DNA of 38,972 bases from CAURNT01 sp963526495 (GTDB lineage Bacteria; Fusobacteriota; Fusobacteriia; Fusobacteriales; Leptotrichiaceae): positions 1-38,972 of the forward strand of contig CAURNT010000010.1 of NCBI GenBank assembly GCA_963526495.1. The letters are read 5' to 3'. How positions within the stretch are numbered: the first letter of the stretch is position 1; each line of letters opens with the position of its first letter. A model generated the notes under the pieces. That model saw only the letters and a program-made list of their open reading frames with translations. It was not told the DNA's origin and searched no databases. The position numbers were made by a program, and so were the translations under genes. Positions 8,291-15,298 of this stretch are shown piece after piece.

Positions 8291-8649
8291 TATTTTCTAA
8301 TTTCTTTAATTCTTGCAGCTTTACCTGAAAGACCTCTTAAGTAGTAAAGTTTAGATCTTCTTACTTTACCTATCTTCTTAACTTCAATCTTGTCGATTAA
8401 TGGAGAATTGATTGGTATTATTCTTTCAACACCTACTCCAGAAGATATTTTTCTTACAGTGAAACTTTTTTGTACGCTTCCTCCTGTAACTCTAATTACT
8501 AATCCTTCAAATATTTGGATTCTTGTTTTGTTTCCTTCTTTAACTGTATAATGAACAGCTACTGTGTCCCCAGCTTTAAATGAAGGTAAATCTTTCTTAA
8601 GATATTCTTTTTCTACTAATTCTATTAATTTCTCTTTCAAGAAATTCAC
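8290..8649 (-). CDS. rplS: 50S ribosomal protein L19
   Basis: 119 residues, full length for L19. It contains FKAGDTVAVHYTVKEGNKTR, the central IQIFEGLVI segment, FTVRKISSGVGVERI and the C-terminal LYYLRGLSGKAARIKE. It binds 23S rRNA at the 30S-50S interface. The start is GTG (8649-8647) with a strong GAAGGAAGG SD; the overlapping ATG is out of frame and stops at once. It is a single-gene transcript, with its own consensus promoter and a terminator. No trmD or rimM neighbour is present, unlike the E. coli arrangement. Confidence 0.96.
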   Translation of the reverse strand: MNFLKEKLIELVEKEYLKKDLPSFKAGDTVAVHYTVKEGNKTRIQIFEGLVIRVTGGSVQKSFTVRKISSGVGVERIIPINSPLIDKIEVKKIGKVRRSKLYYLRGLSGKAARIKEIRK

Positions 8650-8714
8650 ATCCTTCCTTCATAAATATTCGTATCAATAAAAAAATGACAGCGGAATATC
8701 CGTATTCAACTAAT

Positions 8715-8743
8715 ATTGTATATAAAAATAAGATAAAAGTCAA
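8715..8743 (-). promoter_or_regulatory. Promoter of rplS
   Basis: On the minus strand TTGACT (8743-8738), 17-bp spacer, TACAAT (8720-8715). This gives a leader of about 59 nt containing a small hairpin (GAATA / TATTC). Confidence 0.85.
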
Positions 8744-8760
8744 GGGATTAAATTAAAATA

Positions 8761-8789
8761 TTTACAATTTTTTACTATTATGATATACT
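8761..8789 (+). promoter_or_regulatory. Promoter of the AGCS symporter gene
   Basis: TTTACA (8761-8766), 17-bp spacer, TATACT (8784-8789), with an extended TGA just before the -10. It is divergent from the rplS promoter. Confidence 0.75.
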
Positions 8790-8829
8790 AGATTTAAAAT
8801 AAATTAAATATATAAAAAAGGAGTTAAGT

Positions 8830-10185
8830 ATGAATATGATATATGATTTAGTTGAATCAGTTAATTCTTTTTTGTGGGGTAAGAATATTTTAGTAGTAAT
8901 ACTAATATTTTCAGCACTTTATCTTAGTTTTAAAATGAGATTTCCACAATTTAGAAATTTTAAAAAGTTTAAATATATTTTTAGTAATTCTAATAAGAGT
9001 GAAGGAGTATCATCTATTGAAGCTTTTTTATTGGGGATAGCTTGTAGAGTAGGAGCTGGTAATATTGCTGGAGTTGTTGCTGCTATTTCTATTGGTGGTC
9101 CAGGTTCTATATTTTGGATGTGGTTAGTTGCTTTATTTGGTTCAGCAACTGCATTTGTTGAATCTACTTTAGCAGTTATTTATAAAGAGAAAAATAAAAA
9201 TGGTGTATTTGTAGGAGGAACTCCATATATTTTAAAAAATAGATTGAATAAAAAATTTTTAGGTAGTCTTTATGCAATAGCTTCTTTAATATGCTACTTT
9301 GGAGTTACACAAGTTATGTCAAATAGTATAACTGAATCTGTAACTAGTGTATATAATATAAATATTTTAAATTTTGATTTAAAATATATAGTTACATTAT
9401 TTACTTTATTAATGGTTACATATATATTATTTTTCAGTAGAAGTAATAAAGATTCAATTATTAACTCTCTTAATATGATAGTACCATTTATGTCTATAAT
9501 ATATATTTTATTTATGATATATGTTTTACTTGTGAATATCAATAGTATTCCTTCAATGTTTTTTGATATTTTTTATCAAGCATTTGGTGGTAAAGAATTT
9601 TTAGGTGGGACTTTTGGAGTTATAGTAATGAATGGTGTTAGAAGAGGACTTTTTTCTAATGAGGCAGGTAGTGGTAATTCTAGCTATGCAGCAGGTTCTG
9701 TTGATGTTGATTATCCAGCTAAACAAGGTGTAGCTCAATTGATTGGTGTATTTGTTGATACATTATTAATGTGTAGTTCAACAGCTTTTATGGTATTATT
9801 AGCTCCTAGTTATCTTTTAAGTAAATATCAAGGTATGCAACTATTTCAAAATGCTATGATATACCATATAGGTATAATTGCTAAACCTTTTGTAATTATT
9901 TTAATGTTTTTCTTTTGTATAAGTACTATACTTGCTGTTGCGTATTATGGAAAAAGTGCTATAAACTATATTTCAAGTAAAAATATTTATATAACTTTAT
10001 ATCAAATATTTTTAATTTTAATGATATATTTAGGAGGAATAACTGTAAATACTTTTGTTTGGTCACTTGCTGATTTTGGACTTGGAATTGTTACCGTTAT
10101 TAATATAATATGCATATTACCTATTTCTAATGAAGCGTATGTTGAGTTGAAAAAATTTGAAAATGAAATTGAAAATAAAAACTAA
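8830..10185 (+). CDS. Alanine/glycine:cation symporter family protein (AGCS)
   Basis: 451 residues, integral membrane protein with about 10-11 helices. Family marks are CRVGAGNIAGVVAAISIGGP near residues 71-90, the FWMWLVALFGSATAFVEST helix, and RRGLFSNEAGSGNSSYAAGS in the second half. AGCS carriers take up alanine or glycine with Na+ or H+ across the cytoplasmic membrane. It is monocistronic with an extended -10 promoter and an AAGGAG SD. It is slightly shorter than many family members, mostly through short loops. The substrate cannot be set from sequence alone. Confidence 0.92.
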   Translation: MNMIYDLVESVNSFLWGKNILVVILIFSALYLSFKMRFPQFRNFKKFKYIFSNSNKSEGVSSIEAFLLGIACRVGAGNIAGVVAAISIGGPGSIFWMWLVALFGSATAFVESTLAVIYKEKNKNGVFVGGTPYILKNRLNKKFLGSLYAIASLICYFGVTQVMSNSITESVTSVYNINILNFDLKYIVTLFTLLMVTYILFFSRSNKDSIINSLNMIVPFMSIIYILFMIYVLLVNINSIPSMFFDIFYQAFGGKEFLGGTFGVIVMNGVRRGLFSNEAGSGNSSYAAGSVDVDYPAKQGVAQLIGVFVDTLLMCSSTAFMVLLAPSYLLSKYQGMQLFQNAMIYHIGIIAKPFVIILMFFFCISTILAVAYYGKSAINYISSKNIYITLYQIFLILMIYLGGITVNTFVWSLADFGLGIVTVINIICILPISNEAYVELKKFENEIENKN

Positions 10186-10217
10186 AATATTATGAATATT
10201 AAAATGAATCTATAGTA

Positions 10218-10246
10218 TTGATTTTCATAAAAAATTAATATATAAT
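10218..10246 (+). promoter_or_regulatory. Promoter of the LysR gene
   Basis: TTGATT (10218-10223), 17-bp spacer, TATAAT (10241-10246), 31 nt before the start codon. Confidence 0.75.
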
Positions 10247-10277
10247 TTAACTATATTAAAATTTGTAAAGGAGTGTC

Positions 10278-11177
10278 ATGGAAATACATCATTTAAAAAT
10301 TTTTTATGAGACTTGTAATGAAAAAAGCTTTACTAAAGCAGCCAGAAAGCTTTTTATAAGCCAATCAGCAGTGTCTATACAAATAAAAAAATTAGAAACA
10401 ACTTTAGGGGTCACTTTAATTGAAAGAGATTCTAAAAATTTCAAATTAACTTTTGCAGGTAAAGAGTTATATAGATTGGCACAACAGGTATTCAATAGAA
10501 TATCTCGTATGGAAAATGAAATGTTTAAAATTATTAAAGAAAATAAAACTAAAATAGTTATAGGTGCAACACACAACATTGGTGAACCAGTTTTACCTAA
10601 AATTGTTAGTGAATATAGTAAGAGAAATAAAGAAGTAGAATTTGAAATATATATTAAAAATTCAAGTTCTTTAATAAAATATATTAAAGATGGAGTAATT
10701 GATGTTGCTTTAATGGAAGAGGAAATATTTGATGAAAGAGAAATTAAAATGCTTCAAACAGATGTTTATCCCTTTGTTGTAGTCGCTCCACCTAATGTAA
10801 CTGATTTAGAAATTATTAAAGAAATGAGTATGTTGAAAAAAGATTCTCCTCTAGCTCTTAAATATATAGAAAAGTTTGAAGAGATTATAGATCATGTATT
10901 TGAAAATAAATTAATTGTAAATGGTAGTAATGAAACTACTAAAAATCTTGTGATGAATGGTATGGGTATTAGTGTATTACCATATTATTGTGTATATGAA
11001 GAAATTAGAGATAATAAGTTAAGTTTAGTACATGAATTTGATATATCAGAGGATAAATTTCAAATAGCTTTATTAAAGGAAAATGAAGCTAAACCTTGGA
11101 TAAGTAAATTTCTTGATTTTATAAAAGAATTTAATATTAGATACGAATTTAATAGTATAATAAAGAAAAATAAATAA
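10278..11177 (+). CDS. LysR-family transcriptional regulator
   Basis: 299 residues. The N-terminal winged helix-turn-helix at about 1-60 (HHLKIFYETCNEKSFTKAAR, then SQSAVSIQIKKLE) is typical LysR of the CysL/CysB-like branch. A periplasmic-binding-type effector domain occupies about 90-290. It is the only gene between its promoter and the TPP riboswitch, and it runs in the same direction as the thiamine transporter genes, with 4 nt between its stop and the aptamer. A role in thiamine uptake is suggested only by position. The inducer is unknown. Confidence 0.9.
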   Translation: MEIHHLKIFYETCNEKSFTKAARKLFISQSAVSIQIKKLETTLGVTLIERDSKNFKLTFAGKELYRLAQQVFNRISRMENEMFKIIKENKTKIVIGATHNIGEPVLPKIVSEYSKRNKEVEFEIYIKNSSSLIKYIKDGVIDVALMEEEIFDEREIKMLQTDVYPFVVVAPPNVTDLEIIKEMSMLKKDSPLALKYIEKFEEIIDHVFENKLIVNGSNETTKNLVMNGMGISVLPYYCVYEEIRDNKLSLVHEFDISEDKFQIALLKENEAKPWISKFLDFIKEFNIRYEFNSIIKKNK

Positions 11178-11180
11178 TAA

Positions 11181-11249
11181 AGCACGGGGTGCATATTGCT
11201 GAGATTATACCCGATAACCTGATTCAGATAATGCTGACGTAGGGATGTT
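11181..11249 (+). promoter_or_regulatory. TPP (THI-box) riboswitch
   Basis: It shows the conserved TPP aptamer elements in order: CGGGGTGC, GCTGAGATTATACCC, the ACCTGATTCAGATAATGC core, and ACGTAGGGA. It lies between the LysR gene and thiX-like permease, and controls the ThiXYZ operon. A short AAGTT/AACTT helix (11257-11261 / 11266-11270) overlapping the terminator could be the antiterminator. Confidence 0.95.
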
Positions 11250-11265
11250 TTTTTTAAAGTTTTAG

Positions 11266-11293
11266 AACTTCCTTACAGAGAGGAAGTTTTTTT
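11266..11293 (+). terminator. Riboswitch expression-platform terminator overlapping the SD
   Basis: AACTTCCT (11266-11273), 7-nt loop, AGGAAGTT (11281-11288), then T to 11293. The next base is the A of the thiX start codon. The 3' arm is also the only Shine-Dalgarno sequence, so the hairpin could block both transcription and translation when TPP is bound. Confidence 0.85.
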
Positions 11294-12034
11294 ATGTTTA
11301 AATTTTTAAAAAAATATAATGCAATAATAATACTAATATTATTTTGGGAAATTATATCAGATTTGAAGGTAATACCTAAATTTTTATTACCGTCTCCAAG
11401 TGATATACTTTTTGCTTTTAAAAATGATTTTTGGATTTTAATGAATAATAGTAAATATACAATATATGAATCTATTATAGGATTAATTATAGGAGTTGTA
11501 CTTGCTTTTATTTTGTCTATATTTATGGATAGATTTGAGTATATATATGAATCTATTATGCCTATAATTGTAATAACTCAGACCATTCCTACGGTTGCAA
11601 TCGCTCCGCTTTTAGTTTTGTGGTTTGGATATGGAGTATCATCAAAAATTATTCTTATTGTTATGACAACTTTTTTTCCTATAACAATAGCTCTTTTAGA
11701 AGGGTATAGATCAGTTGAAAAAGATAGTTTGATGTTACTTAAATCTATGGGAGCTACTAAGTTTCAAGAATATATACATGTTAAATTACCTAGCAGTTTA
11801 CCTTATTTTTTTTCTGGATTAAGAATTTCAGTTTCTTATTCTATAATTGCGGCTGTTGTTGCTGAGTGGTTAGGTGCATTTAATGGATTAGGTGTGTATA
11901 TGATAAGGGTTAAAAGAGGTTTTTTGTTTGATAAAATGTTTGCAAGTATAATATTGATATCTATACTTAGCTTACTTTTTATAAATTTAGTCAAATTTTT
12001 TGAGAAATATATAGTTAAATGGGAGGAAAAATGA
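11294..12034 (+). CDS. thiX: ABC transporter permease for thiamine precursor (ThiX-type)
   Basis: 246 residues with about six membrane helices and the ABC-permease EAA-like loop MGATKFQEYIHVKLPSSLP (about residues 152-170). The SPSDILFAF segment is typical of the nitrate/taurine/aminopyrimidine permease group. The TPP riboswitch immediately upstream and the THI5-type binding protein downstream assign it to uptake of hydroxymethylpyrimidine or formylaminopyrimidine. Its only SD lies inside the terminator stem. The stop overlaps the ThiY-type start. No thiamine biosynthesis gene lies nearby, so whether this is salvage or supply to a pathway elsewhere is open. Confidence 0.9.
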   Translation: MFKFLKKYNAIIILILFWEIISDLKVIPKFLLPSPSDILFAFKNDFWILMNNSKYTIYESIIGLIIGVVLAFILSIFMDRFEYIYESIMPIIVITQTIPTVAIAPLLVLWFGYGVSSKIILIVMTTFFPITIALLEGYRSVEKDSLMLLKSMGATKFQEYIHVKLPSSLPYFFSGLRISVSYSIIAAVVAEWLGAFNGLGVYMIRVKRGFLFDKMFASIILISILSLLFINLVKFFEKYIVKWEEK

Positions 12035-13014
12035 AAAAGTTTTTAATTTTTGTTATGATGAGTGCAATGGCTTTAATAGGCTGTGGGAAAGAAGAAGTGA
12101 AAGAAGAAGGTAAATTAACTAAGGTACAAATAGTTTTAGATTGGACACCTAATACAAATCATACAGGAATATTTGTTGCAAAAGAAAAAGGATATTTTAA
12201 AGAAAATGGTTTAGATGTAGAAATATTACCTGCCCCTGAAGGTAGTACAACACAACTTATTGGTTCTGGTAAATCACAATTTGGTATAAGTTTTCAAGAT
12301 GAACTTGGAACATATTTTTCTAAAGATGAAAAATTACCTGTAACAGTTTTAGCAGCTATATTACAACATAATACTTCAGGATTAATATCTTTAAAAGAAA
12401 AAAACATACAAAGTTTTAAAGATTTAGAAGGTAAAACTTATGGAACTTGGGATTCACCTATAGAACAAGGGATGCTTAAATACTTAATGTCTAAAGAAGG
12501 AGCAGATTTTTCTAAGGTTAATGTAATACCATATTCTTGGGATGTAGTTTCTGCACTTAAAACTAATACTGATGCAGCATGGATATTTTATGCGTGGGAT
12601 GGTATAGCTCTTGAAAATGAGGGTATAAAAACTAATTTCTTAGAAGCTAAGGTTTTACCTGAACTTGATTATTATACACCTGTTATTATTGGTAATAATG
12701 ATTTTATAAAAAATAATCCAGAAGTTACAGAGAAATTCATATCAGCACTAAAAAAAGGATATATGTTTGCTGTTGATAATGCTGAAGAAGCAGCTGATAT
12801 TTTAATAAAAAATTCTCCTGAATTAAAAGAAAAAAGAGATTTTGTTCTTGCTTCACAAAAATGGATAAATAATCAATATGTAGATGAAAATAAATCTTGG
12901 GGTATAATAGATCAAAATAGATGGGATGCTTTTTATCAATGGTTATATGATTCTAAGGTTATAGATAAACAAATAGAAAAAGGATATGGATTCACTAATG
13001 AATTTAATAAATAA
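12031..13014 (+). CDS. thiY: Thiamine-precursor binding lipoprotein (ThiY/THI5-NMT1 type)
   Basis: 327 residues. The start at 12031 (SD GGGAGGAAAA) gives a clean lipoprotein signal: KKFLIFVMM, hydrophobic core, then the lipobox ALIGC with Cys near residue 18. An upstream in-frame ATG at 12019 lies inside the SD and is rejected. The mature part starts VQIVLDWTPNTNHTGIFVA, the hallmark of THI5/NMT1-like pyrimidine-binding proteins, followed by GYFKENGLDVEI and the anionic-pocket segment EGSTTQLIGSG. It captures the pyrimidine precursor outside the inner membrane and delivers it to ThiX/ThiZ. Regulated by the TPP riboswitch. Confidence 0.92.
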   Translation: MKKFLIFVMMSAMALIGCGKEEVKEEGKLTKVQIVLDWTPNTNHTGIFVAKEKGYFKENGLDVEILPAPEGSTTQLIGSGKSQFGISFQDELGTYFSKDEKLPVTVLAAILQHNTSGLISLKEKNIQSFKDLEGKTYGTWDSPIEQGMLKYLMSKEGADFSKVNVIPYSWDVVSALKTNTDAAWIFYAWDGIALENEGIKTNFLEAKVLPELDYYTPVIIGNNDFIKNNPEVTEKFISALKKGYMFAVDNAEEAADILIKNSPELKEKRDFVLASQKWINNQYVDENKSWGIIDQNRWDAFYQWLYDSKVIDKQIEKGYGFTNEFNK

Positions 13015-13738
13015 GCTTAGTATTAGAAATTTAACAATTAGGTATGAAGATGATTTTCTTATAGAAAATTTAAATATAGAAGTAAAAACTGGGGAAATGG
13101 TTAGTATAATAGGAAAATCAGGTAGTGGAAAAACAACAATTTTTAATGCTATATCTGGACTTTTAACACCAAATGACGGTAGAATATTTCTTAATGGTGA
13201 AGATATTACAGGGATAAATGGTAAAGTAGGATATATGTTGCAAAAAGATTTGTTATTACCTTTTAAGACTGTAAGTGAAAATGTTATACTTCCTTTAATA
13301 ATAAAAAAGGTAAGTAAAACTGAAGCTTTAAAATTAGTAGAGACAAAATTAGATATATTTGGTTTGAGAGAATTGAAAGATAAATATCCTAAAGAATTAT
13401 CTGGTGGTCAAAGACAAAGAGTAGCATTTTTGAGAACATATTTTTTTTCAAGTGATATGGTATTACTTGATGAACCTTTTTCAGCCTTAGATCAAATAAC
13501 AAGATATGCTATGCATGATTGGTATATGAAAGTTAGGAAAGAATTAAATCTTACAACTTTGCTTATAACTCATGATATAGATGAAACCATACTTTTATCA
13601 GATAGAATATATGTATTAACCAAAGAAGGAAAAGAGGCTAAAATAACAAATGTTTTAGAAGTAAATTTAGATAAAAGGACTACAACTTCAGAAGAATTTA
13701 TTAGATTAAAAAAAATTTTAATAGAATGTTTAAAATAA
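12998..13738 (+). CDS. thiZ: ABC transporter ATPase (ThiZ-type)
   Basis: About 246 residues. Walker A GKSGSGKTT, Q-loop MLQKDLLLP, signature LSGGQRQR, Walker B MVLLDEPFSALD and H-loop ITHDIDE are all intact, in the nitrate/taurine/thiamine ATPase group. The start is ambiguous: ATG 12986 is only 1 nt after the AAAAGGA SD, and ATG 12998 is 13 nt after it. I prefer 12998 (MNLINKLSIRNL) because ATPases of this group begin close to the first beta strand. Either start overlaps the end of the lipoprotein gene. Confidence 0.88.
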   Translation: MNLINKLSIRNLTIRYEDDFLIENLNIEVKTGEMVSIIGKSGSGKTTIFNAISGLLTPNDGRIFLNGEDITGINGKVGYMLQKDLLLPFKTVSENVILPLIIKKVSKTEALKLVETKLDIFGLRELKDKYPKELSGGQRQRVAFLRTYFFSSDMVLLDEPFSALDQITRYAMHDWYMKVRKELNLTTLLITHDIDETILLSDRIYVLTKEGKEAKITNVLEVNLDKRTTTSEEFIRLKKILIECLK

Positions 13739-13762
13739 AAAATGGCTTTAAGCCATTTTTTT
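13738..13762. terminator. Bidirectional terminator after thiZ
   Basis: Stem AAAAATGGCT (13738-13747) / AGCCATTTTT (13751-13760), loop TTA, with T tracts on both strands. It can end both the thi operon and the convergent small gene. Confidence 0.85.
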
Positions 13763-13943
13763 AAAAATTAATATAATATATATATATTTGAGTAATTAAT
13801 GAAAATAAAAAGAAAATATTAAAAGCAAAATTTCCAAAATCTAAAATAAATAAAAATAAATTAAATAAAATTGTATATGTTAATATATTTTTTATTGTTT
13901 CATATAAGTCTATTTTTTTTATATTTTTTAAAAATTTAATCAT
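13761..13943 (-). CDS. Small membrane protein, 60 residues, unknown
   Basis: I do not recognise a family. Residues about 1-15 are basic (KFLKNIKKIDLYE) and about 20-58 are strongly hydrophobic and rich in Phe, Ile and Leu, enough for one long or two short membrane helices around an Asp-Phe-Gly turn. Support for a real gene is good: SD AGGAG at 8-9 nt spacing, a minus-strand promoter with 17-bp spacing, and a terminator at its end. It is divergent from the XRE/ImmA pair, so it could be the target or partner of that regulator, which is speculative. Confidence 0.6.
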   Translation of the reverse strand: MIKFLKNIKKIDLYETIKNILTYTILFNLFLFILDFGNFAFNIFFLFSLITQIYIYYINF

Positions 13944-13975
13944 ATTAAATCACTCCTGTAATCTTTTTATAACTC

Positions 13976-14004
13976 ATAATAACATATTTGTAATTAAATT
14001 GCAA
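13976..14004 (-). promoter_or_regulatory. Promoter of the 60-residue membrane protein
   Basis: On the minus strand TTGCAA (14004-13999), 17-bp spacer, TATTAT (13981-13976). Confidence 0.6.
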
Positions 14005-14042
14005 CAATTTTGTTAAAAAAATATAACAAAAATATTTTTTTG

Positions 14043-14071
14043 TTGTATTTTTATTACGTTTATGATATACT
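14043..14071 (+). promoter_or_regulatory. Promoter of the XRE-ImmA operon
   Basis: TTGTAT (14043-14048), 17-bp spacer, TATACT (14066-14071) with extended TGA. The nearby AACAATTTTGTT-type repeat (14003-14014) between the two divergent promoters is a candidate operator for the XRE protein. Confidence 0.7.
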
Positions 14072-14098
14072 TTAAATATACAAATTTTGGAGGTGTCT

Positions 14099-14461
14099 AT
14101 GAAATTAGGTGCAACTTTAAAAAAAAATAGAGAAAGAAAAGATCTTTCATTAAGAGAAGTTGAAGGGAAATTAAAAGAAAAAGGTATAAATTATGCTCAT
14201 ACAAATATTAAAAGAGTAGAAGATGATGATAATACGAAAGTCCCTATAAAAGTTCTTTCTGCATTATGTGAAATATATTCTTTAGATAAGATAAATATTT
14301 TAAATTTAGCTGGTGCAAATATTGAAGAAAAATCAGAATATGATGATGTTCTAAATAAAAGCGCTTTATTTTTTAATAATGAATCAATATCTGAAGAAGA
14401 TAAAGAAAAATTATTTTCCGTTATATCAGAAATGTATTTTGAAGCTAAAATAGGTAAATAA
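14099..14461 (+). CDS. XRE-family helix-turn-helix regulator
   Basis: 120 residues. The N-terminal 60 residues form an XRE HTH (LGATLKKNRERKDLSLREVE, then NYAHTNIKRVEDDD and VPIKVLSALCEIYSLD); the C-terminal half is acidic and probably dimerises. The start at 14099 has GGAGG at 5-nt spacing; an in-frame TTG at 14087 lies inside that SD and is rejected. It is followed after 2 nt by an ImmA/IrrE metallopeptidase gene. In known pairs such as ImmR/ImmA the protease cleaves the repressor. It likely represses its own divergent promoter region. Confidence 0.88.
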   Translation: MKLGATLKKNRERKDLSLREVEGKLKEKGINYAHTNIKRVEDDDNTKVPIKVLSALCEIYSLDKINILNLAGANIEEKSEYDDVLNKSALFFNNESISEEDKEKLFSVISEMYFEAKIGK

Positions 14462-14463
14462 TA

Positions 14464-14889
14464 ATGAAAAAAACTATTAAAGAAAAAGTATCGATTATAG
14501 TAAATACTTATAAAACTAGAAATCCTAAAGATTTAGCAAAAAAAAATTCTATAACTGTAATGTATAGAGATTTAGGTGAGATAAAAGGTTTTTTTAGAGA
14601 TATTTTAGGAAAAAAATTTATTGCAATAAATGAAAATATGAGTGAATTTATGATTAATATGATACTTGCACATGAATTGGGGCATTATTTTTTACATTCA
14701 GAGGATCATGATAATTTAGTTGATATTAAGGATACGTTTCTTAATTTTGATAGCATATATGAGAAAGAAGCAAACCAATTTGCAGCTTATCTTTTATTTA
14801 GTGAAGATACTGATAATAGAAAATATTATCCTAAAAATAGCTATGAAGAAAATATATTTAGAAATTTGTATAATTTATCACTTGAATAA
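14464..14889 (+). CDS. ImmA/IrrE-family metallopeptidase
   Basis: 141 residues. The zinc motif H70-E71-x2-H74 sits in LAHELGHYFLH, and the second family motif EKEANQFAAYLL follows at about 99-110, where the downstream Glu is the third ligand. Catalytic residues are therefore complete. Family members cleave their cognate XRE repressor, encoded here immediately upstream. The tail of the gene contains the -35 of the L28 promoter. No integrase, excisionase or phage gene is nearby, so it is not evidently part of a mobile element. Confidence 0.9.
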   Translation: MKKTIKEKVSIIVNTYKTRNPKDLAKKNSITVMYRDLGEIKGFFRDILGKKFIAINENMSEFMINMILAHELGHYFLHSEDHDNLVDIKDTFLNFDSIYEKEANQFAAYLLFSEDTDNRKYYPKNSYEENIFRNLYNLSLE

Positions 14890-14910
14890 TACCGATAAGT
14901 ATGATATAAT
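14882..14910 (+). promoter_or_regulatory. Promoter of rpmB
   Basis: TTGAAT (14882-14887), 17-bp spacer, TATAAT (14905-14910), extended TGA. The -35 overlaps the last codons of the metallopeptidase gene. Confidence 0.8.
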
Positions 14911-14943
14911 GAAAATCTAGAAAAGTAATAGGAGGTGTAAGTA

Positions 14944-15204
14944 ATGCAAGTATGTGAAGTATTTGGAAAAAAAGTAGGACACGGAAATTTAGTGAGCCAC
15001 TCTCACAGAGCTACTAAGAGAATCTGGAGACCTAACTTACAAACAATGAAATTATCACTTGATGGTAAAGAAGTTAAGGTTAGAGTAAGCACAAAAGCTA
15101 TGAAAACATTAAAAGGTAAAAATGAAGATCAAGTTAAGAAAATATTACTTGAAAATAAAGATAATTTAAGTGCTAGACTTTCTAAAATTTTATTTTCAAA
15201 TTAA
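14944..15204 (+). CDS. rpmB: 50S ribosomal protein L28
   Basis: 86 residues, full length. It begins QVCEVFGKKVGHGNLVSHSH, followed by RATKRIWRPNLQ, the core of L28. The N-terminus has one Cys (Cys4) but lacks the full zinc-binding set seen in four-cysteine L28 forms, so this is a zinc-independent (C-minus) type. Strong SD AGGAGGTG. L33, often its partner, is absent here. Transcription from its own promoter either stops at the structure at 15247-15275 or reads through to the signal peptidase operon. Confidence 0.95.
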   Translation: MQVCEVFGKKVGHGNLVSHSHRATKRIWRPNLQTMKLSLDGKEVKVRVSTKAMKTLKGKNEDQVKKILLENKDNLSARLSKILFSN

Positions 15205-15206
15205 TT

Positions 15207-15251
15207 AGTGGAATCACCTTTTATATAAGGGTTTCACTGTAATAAAAGGTG
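15207..15251 (+). promoter_or_regulatory. Candidate antiterminator / attenuator between rpmB and lepB
   Basis: Two mutually exclusive folds are visible. Fold 1 is a hairpin AGTGGAA (15207-15213) / TTTCACT (15232-15238) with inner CCTT/AAGG (15217-15220 / 15227-15230). Fold 2 is a perfect 10-bp pairing CACCTTTTAT (15215-15224) / ATAAAAGGTG (15242-15251). Fold 2 uses the 5' arm of the downstream terminator and would prevent it. Confidence 0.5.
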
Positions 15252-15275
15252 TTAGAATTGACACCTCTTTTTTTT
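15247..15275 (+). terminator. Terminator after rpmB
   Basis: AGGTGT (15247-15252), 8-nt loop, ACACCT (15261-15266), followed by C and a run of T. Its 5' arm can instead pair with 15215-15224. Confidence 0.8.
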
Positions 15276-15298
15276 AAAAGAAATATAGGAGGGAGATT

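Noticed and set aside
9294..9542. Minus-strand open frame inside the AGCS gene
   Set aside because: Antisense shadow of a transporter gene; no SD.
14087..14101. TTG start for the XRE gene, adding four residues
   Set aside because: The TTG lies within the Shine-Dalgarno that serves ATG 14099.
14720..14920. Second-frame open frame over the end of the metallopeptidase gene
   Set aside because: Overlaps a conserved protein with intact motifs in the other frame and contains no SD.
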